Translations under genes and position numbers: made by a program
Notes under the pieces: model-generated
Database searches by the model: none
Told to the model about the DNA's origin: nothing
What the model saw: only the letters and a program-made list of their open reading frames with translations
Assembly: GCA_023554435.1 (NCBI GenBank)
Contig: JAMJQV010000063.1
Span: 1-5,463 of the forward strand
Reading direction: 5' to 3'
DNA length: 5,463 nt
From: Gemmatimonadota bacterium
Lineage (GTDB): Bacteria > Gemmatimonadota > Gemmatimonadetes > Palauibacterales > Palauibacteraceae
In this document: in pieces, positions 1-5,463 of the stretch
Numbering within the stretch: the first letter of the stretch is position 1
Layout: the number at the start of each line of letters is the position of its first letter

Positions 1-1
1 G

Positions 2-481
2 ATGCGGAATTTGCTTCACCCGGCCACGGTGCTCGTGGCCCTTATCATCGCCGTTGGCTGTAGCGACGATGGTCCCACTGAACCGGGCGCTTCGCCCGGC
101 CCTACCGGAGAAGTCGCCACCTTCGTCACACAGTTGAACGCCCACCGGGAGACAGTGGGATGTGAAGCGCTGTCATGGCATTCCGCGACGGCTGACGTAG
201 GGCACACGCATAGTCAGGACATGCAGGACAGGGGATTCTTTTCACACACGAATCCAGACGGCGATAGCCCTTGGGATCGCCTCGCGGAGGGCGGTGTGAC
301 GTGGAACGGACCGGCAGGTGAGAACATCGCGATGACGGGCGGTGGAGCCGAATCAGCGCTCTCGCTGTGGCTGAACAGCCCCGGGCACCGGGCGAACATC
401 GAGAACTGCGCCTTTTCCCACCACGGCGTGGGGCTCTACGGAGCCTACTGGACGCACGTGTTCATCACGAATCCAGACTGA
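2..481 (+). CDS. CAP/SCP-domain (YkwD-like) secreted lipoprotein
   Basis: A 159-residue protein with a lipoprotein signal: a hydrophobic stretch at about residues 8-19 ends in the lipobox AVGC (Cys20), followed by a short Ser/Pro/Gly-rich linker to about residue 37. The rest is a CAP domain (family of YkwD, SCP and PR-1 proteins). The visible CAP motifs in order are LNAHR (45-49), HTHSQDM with His70, FSHTNPDG with His82, GENIA with Glu107, and SPGHRANI with His129, then HHGVGLY and YWTHVF at the end. His70, Glu107 and His129 match the family's conserved cavity residues. Cys54 and Cys136 are placed to form a disulfide, which fits export. The ATG at position 2 gives a complete signal peptide, but upstream sequence is missing, so the RBS cannot be judged. 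Bacterial CAP proteins are cell-surface proteins, mostly of unknown biochemical role. The family call is strong; the function is open. Confidence 0.93.
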   Translation: MRNLLHPATVLVALIIAVGCSDDGPTEPGASPGPTGEVATFVTQLNAHRETVGCEALSWHSATADVGHTHSQDMQDRGFFSHTNPDGDSPWDRLAEGGVTWNGPAGENIAMTGGGAESALSLWLNSPGHRANIENCAFSHHGVGLYGAYWTHVFITNPD

Positions 482-490
482 ATCCTGTGG

Positions 491-1606
491 CTATTCCAGA
501 CTGAGGCGGGATGAGAACCACTGACTCCCGTCGAGCCGATGCCATAGAGCGGTGAGGTTGGTCTCGCCGACGAAGAACCAGATTTCTCCCAGTGGAGCAC
601 ACTCCGAGGCCTCAGGCACCTGCTCTGTCCGAACCCAGTCTCCGATCTGCTCTTGAAGCTGGAGCCCGTAGCTGCATGCGCCTGCCTCGTGCCAGTAGAC
701 GACGGTTCCCATCCGCTGCCCTACCTCGACGTCTTCAAACAAGCGAATGGATACACGCGGGAGATCGGGCGGGGCGAAACCGTCGACACCGCCCGACCAG
801 TGCTCGAGATCGGCCCCCGGATTCGCGGAGCCGGCTGCCCCCCGCCTGCTGGCCCCGGGATCCGGGTTCTTGGGCTTCCACGCCCCCCTGATCAGCTCCA
901 GCTCACCTCCCCCGTCATCCCCGGGACCTGACGAAGGAGCTTCGTTGGAGACCTGCGCCTCACGCTCCGCGGGCTGATTGGCGCGGACGAAGGTGGCGAA
1001 GTCGACGATGTGGGTGGGAGGCGACGTCTCACTGCGTTCAGCTCGTGTACGGGGCGACGCGGCTGACTCCGGCGCGGCGTTGGCCACCGCATCAGAGCCG
1101 CGGTTGGAATCCGCTACGTCCGCTTGCGTCTCGGATGTCGAGGTCGATGGGTCCTCCGAGTCGATCGCGTCGGGCAGCGTGGTCGCGAGGAGAATGACGC
1201 CGGCGATGAGGGCAAACGTGGCGATCACTCCCCACAGGAACTTCTCGACCGCCGATCCTCCCGCCTCGGTCTCCCGCTTCTTCGCCGGCCGCGGCCTGTA
1301 ACTCGGCGGCTCTGGCTGTGGCACTGGCTCCTGCTCGTTCGGCTCGTCGGCGGCGCCCTCCGGTTGCGGGCTCTCGGCCAGGGAATCGATCGCGCTCCGG
1401 TGCGCCAGAAGCCACTGGTACGCCTCGTTCACCGTCTTGAACTGCTTCTCGGCTCTCGACCGGGCCCTCGGATCCGAGCCGAAGCGATCCGGATGCCAGA
1501 CTTTCGCCAGGAAGCGGTATCGGTCCTTGACCTGCTGCCACGACACTCCCGGCTCCAGATCGAGAACCGCCAGCGTGCTTCGTATCTCGTCGAGCGGGTC
1601 TGACAT
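491..1606 (-). CDS. Membrane-anchored J-domain (DnaJ-like) protein
   Basis: A 371-residue protein. Residues about 12-70 form a J domain with the diagnostic HPD tripeptide at 38-40 (KVWHPDRF) and the helix-IV region FKTVNEAYQWLL, so it should stimulate an Hsp70 (DnaK) ATPase. There is no G/F-rich region or zinc centre, so it is not DnaJ itself. An acidic, Pro-rich linker (about 78-115) leads to one transmembrane segment at about 123-143 (FLWGVIATFALIAGVILLAT), preceded by basic residues (KKR, 109-111). This predicts a cytoplasmic J domain. A long low-complexity Ser/Ala/Glu region (about 145-280) follows, then a small C-terminal domain (about 283-371) rich in Trp and beta-strand patterns with Cys311 and Cys336, predicted outside the membrane. 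The start is supported by AGGGG five bases before the ATG. The stop is TAG, facing the CAP gene's stop 9 bases away. No DnaK or GrpE gene is visible here. The client and the C-terminal domain's role are unknown to me. Confidence 0.9.
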   Translation of the reverse strand: MSDPLDEIRSTLAVLDLEPGVSWQQVKDRYRFLAKVWHPDRFGSDPRARSRAEKQFKTVNEAYQWLLAHRSAIDSLAESPQPEGAADEPNEQEPVPQPEPPSYRPRPAKKRETEAGGSAVEKFLWGVIATFALIAGVILLATTLPDAIDSEDPSTSTSETQADVADSNRGSDAVANAAPESAASPRTRAERSETSPPTHIVDFATFVRANQPAEREAQVSNEAPSSGPGDDGGGELELIRGAWKPKNPDPGASRRGAAGSANPGADLEHWSGGVDGFAPPDLPRVSIRLFEDVEVGQRMGTVVYWHEAGACSYGLQLQEQIGDWVRTEQVPEASECAPLGEIWFFVGETNLTALWHRLDGSQWFSSRLSLE

Positions 1607-1733
1607 GCCAGCCCCTGGTCACTGAACGTGGAGTTAGTTCACGGATCCGGTCGGGAACAACAAAAGATACTCCCGGACCGGAACCGATGACAGCAAATGA
1701 GCCGAACCGCTGGGACAGATTCGGATGCAACGA
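1607..1733. other. Gap between serine hydrolase and J-domain genes
   Basis: These 127 bases lie downstream of the hydrolase stop and upstream of the J-domain start, both on the minus strand. They hold a weak Shine-Dalgarno (AGGGG, 1612-1616) for the J-domain gene and an imperfect inverted repeat listed separately. There is no convincing sigma-70 promoter and no hairpin followed by a T-run. The gap is long enough for the J-domain gene to have its own promoter, but the sequence does not decide between this and co-transcription. Confidence 0.5.
1647..1681. repeat. Imperfect inverted repeat (stem-loop) before the J-domain gene
   Basis: CCGGTCGGGA (1647-1656) pairs with TCCCGGACCGG (1671-1681): ten pairs with one bulged base, extendable by one T-A pair (1646/1682), around an A-rich 14-base loop. 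Neither strand has a T-run after the stem, so it is not a classical intrinsic terminator. It sits 53 bases past the hydrolase stop and 41 bases before the J-domain ATG. It could be an mRNA 3' stabiliser, a processing site or an operator. Confidence 0.45.
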
Positions 1734-2894
1734 CTAGAAGCCGGGCCAGCCTTCCCGCATTCCGATCAGCTCCACGACCGCGTCGGAAAGCAAGTGGCCG
1801 TTGTCGCTGTTCGTGAGGATGACCACCCCGTATCCACCGGTTCGGCTGGCCACCATCCTTCCACGGAATCCGTCGTTTGCCCCGCTGTGGCCGAAATAGA
1901 GATGACCGTGGATGAGCCACAGGTCGAAGCCGAGGGAATAGTCACGCTTCACTTCGGTCACCAGCAGAGTGGCGTTCTCCTCGTTCAACACCAGATTCGA
2001 TTCACCGCGAAGCGACCGCTGAATCTCTGTGAGGAAGCGAGCCACGTCGGAAGGGGTCGTCCACAGCGCGGCCGGAGCAATCTCGGGGTAAATATGGTGT
2101 CCGCCCGGCACGGCTGTCCCGTCCGCGTAGTAACCGGCGGCGGCCAGGCCGAGGAGGTCCGGCGGGAGTGGTTGCTCATAGGTGCTGTTGTCCATACCAA
2201 CGGGCTGCAGCACGCGTTGGCGCATGAATTCCGGGAACCCGATGCCCGTAACGTCCTCGACCGCCTGCTGGGCGACCAGGTAGCCGCCGCCGGAGTAGCG
2301 GAAGCGGCTCCCGGGGACCAGGTCCACCACCACGGGGGGCGAGTTCGCCGGTGGCTCACCGTTCAGGATCTGGATCAGTGACGGTGAGGATTCCGTGTAG
2401 CGGTAGCCCCTGAATCCGCCAACCGTGGTGCCCGCGGTATGGCTCAGCAGTCGTCTCGGCGTGACTTGCTCGGATTCTTGGAAAGCGTTGTGCGGAAGCT
2501 GCCATGACGTCAAGTAGTCATTGATCGGGGCATCGAGCGACATGGCACCTTCCTGCGCCAGGCTCACGATGGCTGCGGAAGACACTCCCTTGGTGAGCGA
2601 AGCGGCCTGGAAAAGCGTGCCCTCCGTCACCGGCTCCATGGTGGACTCGCTCGCGACCCCATGCACCTCCACGTAGTCCAGGGCAAAGTCGTTGAACACG
2701 GCGACGCTCACGCCGGGTACGTCGTACAGGTCCATCCAGGCGGCGATGTCTGTGGGGTCTTCGGGACTGAGCGCGGAGCTGCAGCCGGCCATGAGCAGGC
2801 TCGCTGCTACGCTGATCAGGGAGAGCCCGGCCGGGATCATCCCCTGCCGCTCTCGTCGAAGGAAATCCTGATCAGGAACGTGCTGGATACCCAT
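1734..2894 (-). CDS. Serine hydrolase lipoprotein, beta-lactamase/PBP-like (class C family)
   Basis: With the start at 2894 this is a 386-residue serine hydrolase of the beta-lactamase-related family (AmpC, DD-peptidase and family VIII esterase relatives). The catalytic SxxK is in FQAASLTKG (Ser99, Lys102). The second motif is YSGGGY (Tyr200), where the classical Y-x-N has Gly in place of Asn. The third, KTG-like, motif is HSG in FGHSGANDGFRG (His336). RRLLSHTAG (about 147-155) and MRQRVLQPVGMDNSTY (224-239) are further family landmarks. The N-terminus has basic residues (RRER) and a hydrophobic segment ending in the lipobox LMAGC (Cys38), so it is probably a lipoprotein acting outside the cytoplasm. 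The start is uncertain: in-frame ATGs lie at 2903, 2894 and 2840. None has a good Shine-Dalgarno; the upstream two keep the basic n-region. The reading frame is open to 3008, but that would add a Cys/Pro-rich tail before the signal peptide. The substrate (peptidoglycan peptide, D-amino peptide, ester or beta-lactam) cannot be told from sequence. Confidence 0.92.
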   Translation of the reverse strand: MGIQHVPDQDFLRRERQGMIPAGLSLISVAASLLMAGCSSALSPEDPTDIAAWMDLYDVPGVSVAVFNDFALDYVEVHGVASESTMEPVTEGTLFQAASLTKGVSSAAIVSLAQEGAMSLDAPINDYLTSWQLPHNAFQESEQVTPRRLLSHTAGTTVGGFRGYRYTESSPSLIQILNGEPPANSPPVVVDLVPGSRFRYSGGGYLVAQQAVEDVTGIGFPEFMRQRVLQPVGMDNSTYEQPLPPDLLGLAAAGYYADGTAVPGGHHIYPEIAPAALWTTPSDVARFLTEIQRSLRGESNLVLNEENATLLVTEVKRDYSLGFDLWLIHGHLYFGHSGANDGFRGRMVASRTGGYGVVILTNSDNGHLLSDAVVELIGMREGWPGF

Positions 2895-2953
2895 TGAGAC
2901 CATAGTGCCCGATGGCACGGCGGGCGGGCAAGTATCGGGTGGTCTCGAGACAG
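2895..2953. promoter_or_regulatory. Divergent control region between hydrolase and PLP-enzyme genes
   Basis: The hydrolase and PLP genes are back to back, so promoters for both must lie here or slightly further into the apparent start of the PLP reading frame. A weak minus-strand sigma-70-like pair is visible at 2983-2988 (TTGCTG) and 2961-2966 (TATAGC), spaced 16 bases. On the plus strand the only A/T-rich hexamer is TATATC/TATCCT around 2963-2970. These matches are poor and lie inside what would be PLP coding sequence if that gene starts at 2912 or 2954. A perfect 10-base palindrome lies at 2942-2951. Confidence 0.3.
2942..2951. repeat. Perfect 10-base palindrome, possible operator
   Basis: GTCTCGAGAC reads identically on both strands. 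It lies in the divergent region, just downstream of the weak minus-strand -10 candidate at 2961-2966, a place where a dimeric repressor could act. No second copy is seen nearby and no regulator gene is in the window. One 10-base palindrome can also occur by chance in several kilobases. Confidence 0.25.
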
Positions 2954-4621
2954 ATGGCGGGCTATATCCTACCAACGACCGCCAGCAACGGGTCGAGCCG
3001 TTACACAAGCCATCCGGGAGGGACTATCTCGCAGTCCGCACTGACGGAACTGCTTCGACTGCCGACGGAAGACCTACTCACGCGGGGAGCCGACAGCCGG
3101 ACCATCACGAGCGACGGAGCCCTGAATCGCTATGGATGCCGTCCCGTCCCCCGGAAGGCAGTTCCGTTCGGATCGTGTACGGCGTCATCACCCTCGCCAG
3201 AGGTATTCGACGCTGCCGTAGATCTGCACCTCAGACTCCAGCGAGCGGCTCGCCAGGATACCGTCGACGAGGTGATTGAGGAAGCACTTGCGCACGTGAT
3301 CCGGCGCCTGCGCCATCACCTTCGTCTCGACAGAGTTCCCGGTATCGAGATAGCGCTGACGCCTTCGGGCACGGACGCCGAGTACCTGGCGACGCTGCTC
3401 TCTCTGGGTGACCGGCGTCGGGACCTCACCAACATCGTGGTTGGACCCCGCGAGGTCGGCTCGGGCAGTGAGCTTGCCGCGGCCGGCAGGCACTTCGACG
3501 AGTGCACACCCAACGGCCGCCCGTGCGTACGGGGAGCCCCAGTGAACGAGGAGGTCGCGCGACGAGTCAACGTCCGCACGGTCCAACTCCGCGGCGAGAG
3601 TGGGAGGGTCAGAGAACCCGAGGAACTCGACGGTATCATCGACGGTCTCACTGAGGAGGCAATTGCAGACGGAAGGCGCGTTCTTCTGCACGTAGTCGCC
3701 CACAGCAAGACGGGCGTCCACGCTCCCAGGCTCCAGTTGGCTCGCAGACTCGAGCGACAGCACCCCGGTCAGGTAGACGTCGTCATCGACGCAGCCCAGG
3801 GACGGATCAGTAGGCGTGGTCTCCAGGAGGCTCTGCGGGCAGGGTGGCTAGTGCTCTTCACAGGTTCGAAGTTCTACGGTGGACCCCCGTTTTCCAGCGC
3901 GTTGCTGATGCCGCGTGTCTGGAATCCGGAGTACCGGCGAATGCAACCAATTCCCCACGAGTTCGGAGACTACTTCAGTCGCATGGAGTTCCCGCAATCG
4001 TGGGCCGGTCACGTGGAACGCCTCGCGCCGCGGTTCAATCTGGGACTACTTCTGCGTTGGACGTCGGCCGTACAGGCTCTTCAGGCATACTACTCGGTGC
4101 CGGGCGAAGCACGTCTGGCTGTGCTCCGGCGATTCGAAGAGTACGTGCCCCACGCTCTGATGGAATCAGCACATCTCGAGCTTGATTCCGTGAAACCCGT
4201 GCTATTCCCCCCCGGCGCCGAGCGGCTACTCGAATCGAAGACCACGGTCTTTCCGTTTCGCGTCCGAGTCGGAAACGCCGCGCAGGGGAGCTTTCTTCAG
4301 AAAGACCCGCTGCGGCAGGTGGCACGCTGGCTGAATCGTGATCTCTCGTCGAGCGCGCCTGAGGCGGACGCAGCCACAAGACAGGGTCTGCAGCTTAGTT
4401 ATCACATCGGCCAGCCCGTATTCGATGGCGATCTTGAACACGCCGCGGTCCTGAGGCTCGCGCTTGGAGCCGCCCTGGTGACGAGCGTCGGCGCCGACAG
4501 ACACGGGGGGAGTACTCTTGCGGATCGATTGGCGTGGCTCGAGCGACAAGTCGACGGTGCCGTCGCCAAGTTGGAGTGGATCGCCGCCAACTACGACCAC
4601 CTTGCGCAACGACTCGGCTGA
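2954..4621 (+). CDS. Uncharacterised PLP-dependent enzyme, aminotransferase fold type I
   Basis: With the ATG at 2954 the protein has 555 residues. Fold-type-I (class V-like) PLP landmarks appear in order. LTPSGTDAEYLA (135-146) is the phosphate-binding loop region. VVAHSKTGVHAP (247-258) resembles the class V signature before the cofactor Asp. VVIDAAQGRIS carries Asp279, expected to pair with the pyridine nitrogen, and Gln282. LFTGSKFYGGPPFSSALL carries Lys306, the predicted Schiff-base lysine. The C-terminal part contains YHIGQPV (483-489) and a final helical segment. The protein is longer than typical class V enzymes (about 400 residues), with an N-terminal block LNRYGCRPVPR...FGSCTASSPS (57-81) that looks conserved rather than random. 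There is no signal peptide, so it is cytoplasmic. The reaction (aminotransferase, desulfurase, lyase or other) cannot be read. The start is unresolved: ATGs at 2912 and 2954 and GTG at 2939 all lack a Shine-Dalgarno, and recognisable protein begins only near ELLRLPTEDLL (3044 on). Confidence 0.88.
   Translation: MAGYILPTTASNGSSRYTSHPGGTISQSALTELLRLPTEDLLTRGADSRTITSDGALNRYGCRPVPRKAVPFGSCTASSPSPEVFDAAVDLHLRLQRAARQDTVDEVIEEALAHVIRRLRHHLRLDRVPGIEIALTPSGTDAEYLATLLSLGDRRRDLTNIVVGPREVGSGSELAAAGRHFDECTPNGRPCVRGAPVNEEVARRVNVRTVQLRGESGRVREPEELDGIIDGLTEEAIADGRRVLLHVVAHSKTGVHAPRLQLARRLERQHPGQVDVVIDAAQGRISRRGLQEALRAGWLVLFTGSKFYGGPPFSSALLMPRVWNPEYRRMQPIPHEFGDYFSRMEFPQSWAGHVERLAPRFNLGLLLRWTSAVQALQAYYSVPGEARLAVLRRFEEYVPHALMESAHLELDSVKPVLFPPGAERLLESKTTVFPFRVRVGNAAQGSFLQKDPLRQVARWLNRDLSSSAPEADAATRQGLQLSYHIGQPVFDGDLEHAAVLRLALGAALVTSVGADRHGGSTLADRLAWLERQVDGAVAKLEWIAANYDHLAQRLG
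3016..3022 (+). promoter_or_regulatory. Orphan Shine-Dalgarno-like GGGAGGG inside the PLP N-terminus
   Basis: GGGAGGG is the best ribosome-binding match near the start of the PLP gene, but no ATG, GTG or TTG follows at suitable spacing. The in-frame codons after it are ACT, then ATC (3026), and CTG only at 3041. It is either a chance Gly-Gly codon run or the true RBS for a non-standard start such as ATC. The protein begins to look conserved just after this point, which is why it is recorded. Confidence 0.25.
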
Positions 4622-4643
4622 CGAATCGGCGCCACGGACACAC

Positions 4644-5054
4644 CTAGACCAGAGCAACCAACTCCGCGTTCTTCAGGTCGCCCAGTGTCCTCTTCGGCGG
4701 GAGGTCCACGATCTTCACGCCATGCGTCAGATTGTGCAGCGAGACGCGCCCGACCGGTACCTCCGAACGCGTGGGACTGTCTTCCACCGGGTGCGCAATC
4801 CACACCTCACCGCTGCCATCTTCGAACCTGCGCTTGCGAGGAGCCAGTGAAAGCTGCTCGATCACGGCCTCGGAAAGGTCGTCCAACTCCATTTCCAGCT
4901 CGAGGGACATTCGGTTCACGGCATTGGAGGGGTCCTGAAAGCCGAGTCGCTTGCCCGTCACGTCTGACTTGGGCCACGAACGAAGCTCCCTCAGCTTCCA
5001 ATCCCAGGTCCCCGACCTGGTCTTGATGGTGCCCTCCTTCTCTTCCAGTCCCAT
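4644..5054 (-). CDS. Small uncharacterised protein
   Basis: A 136-residue soluble protein with no signal peptide, membrane segment or cysteine. I do not recognise a named family. The first part, GTIKTRSGTWDWKLREL (8-24), and the later part, RRFEDGSGEVWIAHPVED (75-92), share a pattern of charged turn, Gly, Trp and alternating hydrophobic residues that looks like two related beta-hairpins. Between them is an acidic helical stretch (MSLELEMELDDLSEAVIEQL, 49-68). The W-x-x-R-E pattern, a G-x-x-L-x-F-x-type strand and an acidic helix recall small hypothetical proteins of Gemmatimonadota-like genomes, from memory only. The ATG at 5054 has no adjacent Shine-Dalgarno; a strong AGGAGGA lies 31 bases upstream, and an in-frame TAG overlaps that motif and blocks further extension. 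The stop TAG faces the PLP gene stop across 22 bases. It may be transcribed with the TPR gene upstream on the same strand. Confidence 0.72.
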   Translation of the reverse strand: MGLEEKEGTIKTRSGTWDWKLRELRSWPKSDVTGKRLGFQDPSNAVNRMSLELEMELDDLSEAVIEQLSLAPRKRRFEDGSGEVWIAHPVEDSPTRSEVPVGRVSLHNLTHGVKIVDLPPKRTLGDLKNAELVALV

Positions 5055-5177
5055 CTCGGTACCGCCTGACGTATTTGAGGTGTTGTCCTCCTAAGATAAC
5101 CAAATACCCGCGAGACGAGGATTGTGTCCCGCGAACGCTGACCGCCAGGACGAACGACGGCCCGGCGACGGTCGCCC
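5055..5177. other. Gap between TPR gene end and small-protein gene
   Basis: These 123 bases separate two minus-strand genes. Immediately after the TPR stop is a short inverted repeat, GGCGACGGTCGCC (5164-5176), which can form only a five-pair hairpin with a three-base loop and has no T-run, so it is a poor terminator. The stretch from about 5083 to 5106 is locally A/T-rich (CTAAGATAACCAAATAC) and contrasts with the surrounding GC-rich sequence, which suits a promoter for the small protein. No clean -35/-10 pair stands out. Confidence 0.4.
5086..5092 (-). promoter_or_regulatory. Perfect AGGAGGA Shine-Dalgarno with no start at normal spacing
   Basis: On the minus strand AGGAGGA is followed by 31 bases before the ATG at 5054, with no ATG, GTG, TTG or CTG in any frame in between. 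Normal spacing would be about 5 to 10 bases. It may be a standby ribosome site, a chance match, or a sign of a non-canonical start. The in-frame stop TAG overlaps its first bases, so the protein cannot begin upstream of it. Confidence 0.3.
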
Positions 5178-5463
5178 CTACCCTGCCGCCTGCAGCTCCT
5201 CCAGCAGTTCTCTCGCCTCCGCCGCCGGCCTGAATTCGGCGTCGGCCTCGGCCCACACGGCCAGCGCCACCTCCAGCGCGGCCACCGCATCCTGGGTGCG
5301 CCCCTGGCCGGCGTAGAGCCGCGCCGCGACGACCCGGATCTTGGGACTGGCCGGCAGGCGCTCGACGAGCAGCGCCACATCGGCTTCCGCCTCCTCGTAC
5401 CGCTCGAGCTCGGTCAGGCACGCGGCCGACCAGGCCAGGTACGTGAGGTTGCCCTGCGAGAGC
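5178..5463 (-). CDS. TPR-repeat protein, C-terminal end (continues past window)
   Basis: The minus-strand frame is open from the window end to TAG at 5178, giving about 94 visible residues (first full codon ends at 5462). The sequence begins LSQGNLTYLAWSAACLTELERYEEAEADVALL and continues PKIRVVAARLYAGQGRTQDAVAALEVALAVWAEAD, then an acidic helix ending EARELLEELQAAG. The helix-turn-helix pattern, with small residues at fixed spacing (Y-x-x-A, L-x-x-x-x-x-Y-x-x-A), is typical of tetratricopeptide repeats: about two repeats plus a capping helix. TPR tails of this kind are found on bacterial Ser/Thr kinases, adenylate-cyclase-like regulators and free scaffold proteins. Which one this is depends on the missing N-terminal part. 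An internal GTG at 5378 could be mistaken for a start, but the repeat pattern continues upstream of it, so the gene is a partial one. Confidence 0.82.
   Translation of the reverse strand, partial: LSQGNLTYLAWSAACLTELERYEEAEADVALLVERLPASPKIRVVAARLYAGQGRTQDAVAALEVALAVWAEADAEFRPAAEARELLEELQAAG

Noticed and set aside
1092..1730. 212-residue minus-strand open frame overlapping the J-domain gene
   Set aside because: It is Arg/Gly/Pro-rich with no motif and lies in another frame over a clear HPD-containing J domain; a high-GC shadow.
1725..2381. 218-residue plus-strand open frame antisense to the serine hydrolase
   Set aside because: No domain or RBS is visible, and the minus-strand frame carries SxxK, Y-x-x and HSG motifs in the correct order.
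3188..3763. 191-residue minus-strand open frame antisense to the PLP gene
   Set aside because: The plus strand carries the SGTDAE and HSKTG motifs across the same bases; the antisense protein shows no recognisable pattern.
4622..4643. Bidirectional terminator between the PLP gene and the small-protein gene
   Set aside because: The 22-base gap contains only a 6-base GGCGCC palindrome and no stem with a T-run.
5164..5176. Hairpin just after the TPR stop as an intrinsic terminator
   Set aside because: The usable stem is only five pairs with a three-base loop and no T-run follows on the minus strand.
491..5180. All four minus-strand genes end in TAG while both plus-strand genes end in TGA
   Set aside because: Six genes are too few to test, and every TAG is followed by non-coding sequence or a convergent gene end, so there is no sign of stop-codon reassignment.
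5178..5378. A stand-alone 66-residue protein starting at GTG 5378
   Set aside because: The frame is open to the window edge and the TPR pattern continues upstream of the GTG, so this is the tail of a longer gene.
4807..5421. 204-residue minus-strand open frame spanning the TPR end, the gap and the small gene
   Set aside because: It is an Arg/Gly-rich low-complexity translation, out of frame with both the TPR pattern and the small protein.
1..5463. Defence system, CRISPR, insertion sequence, tRNA or phage signature
   Set aside because: No regularly spaced repeats, transposase motifs, terminal inverted repeats, cloverleaf sequences or known defence domains were seen on either strand.

Overview
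This is a compact, high-GC bacterial window with six protein-coding genes and no RNA gene, mobile element, phage gene or CRISPR array that I can see. The N-terminus of the first lipoprotein (a lipobox Cys followed closely by a PTEP stretch), the TPR protein tail and the W/R-rich small protein recall Gemmatimonadota or related soil and marine lineages. That placement is a stylistic inference, not proof.

Layout, left to right. Positions 2-481 (+) encode a CAP/SCP-domain (YkwD-type) lipoprotein. It converges, with a 9-base gap, on a minus-strand J-domain membrane protein (491-1606). Upstream of that gene, after a gap of 127 bases holding an imperfect inverted repeat, lies a minus-strand serine hydrolase lipoprotein of the beta-lactamase/PBP-like family (1734 to about 2894). 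Back to back with it, on the plus strand, is a large PLP-dependent enzyme of aminotransferase fold type I (about 2954-4621). The two divergent starts share a short control region with a perfect 10-base palindrome, and the true start of the PLP gene is unresolved. The PLP gene converges, with a 22-base gap, on a small uncharacterised minus-strand protein (4644-5054). Last is the C-terminal end of a minus-strand TPR-repeat protein (5178 to beyond the window end).

How the genes might work together: the three on the left are two predicted lipoproteins and one predicted single-pass membrane protein, so they belong to the cell envelope. They do not spell out a known pathway. The divergent hydrolase/PLP-enzyme pair is the only arrangement that suggests shared regulation. 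No defence, secretion or biosynthetic cluster can be recognised. The PLP enzyme is the best candidate for something undescribed, because its fold can be read from motifs but its reaction cannot.
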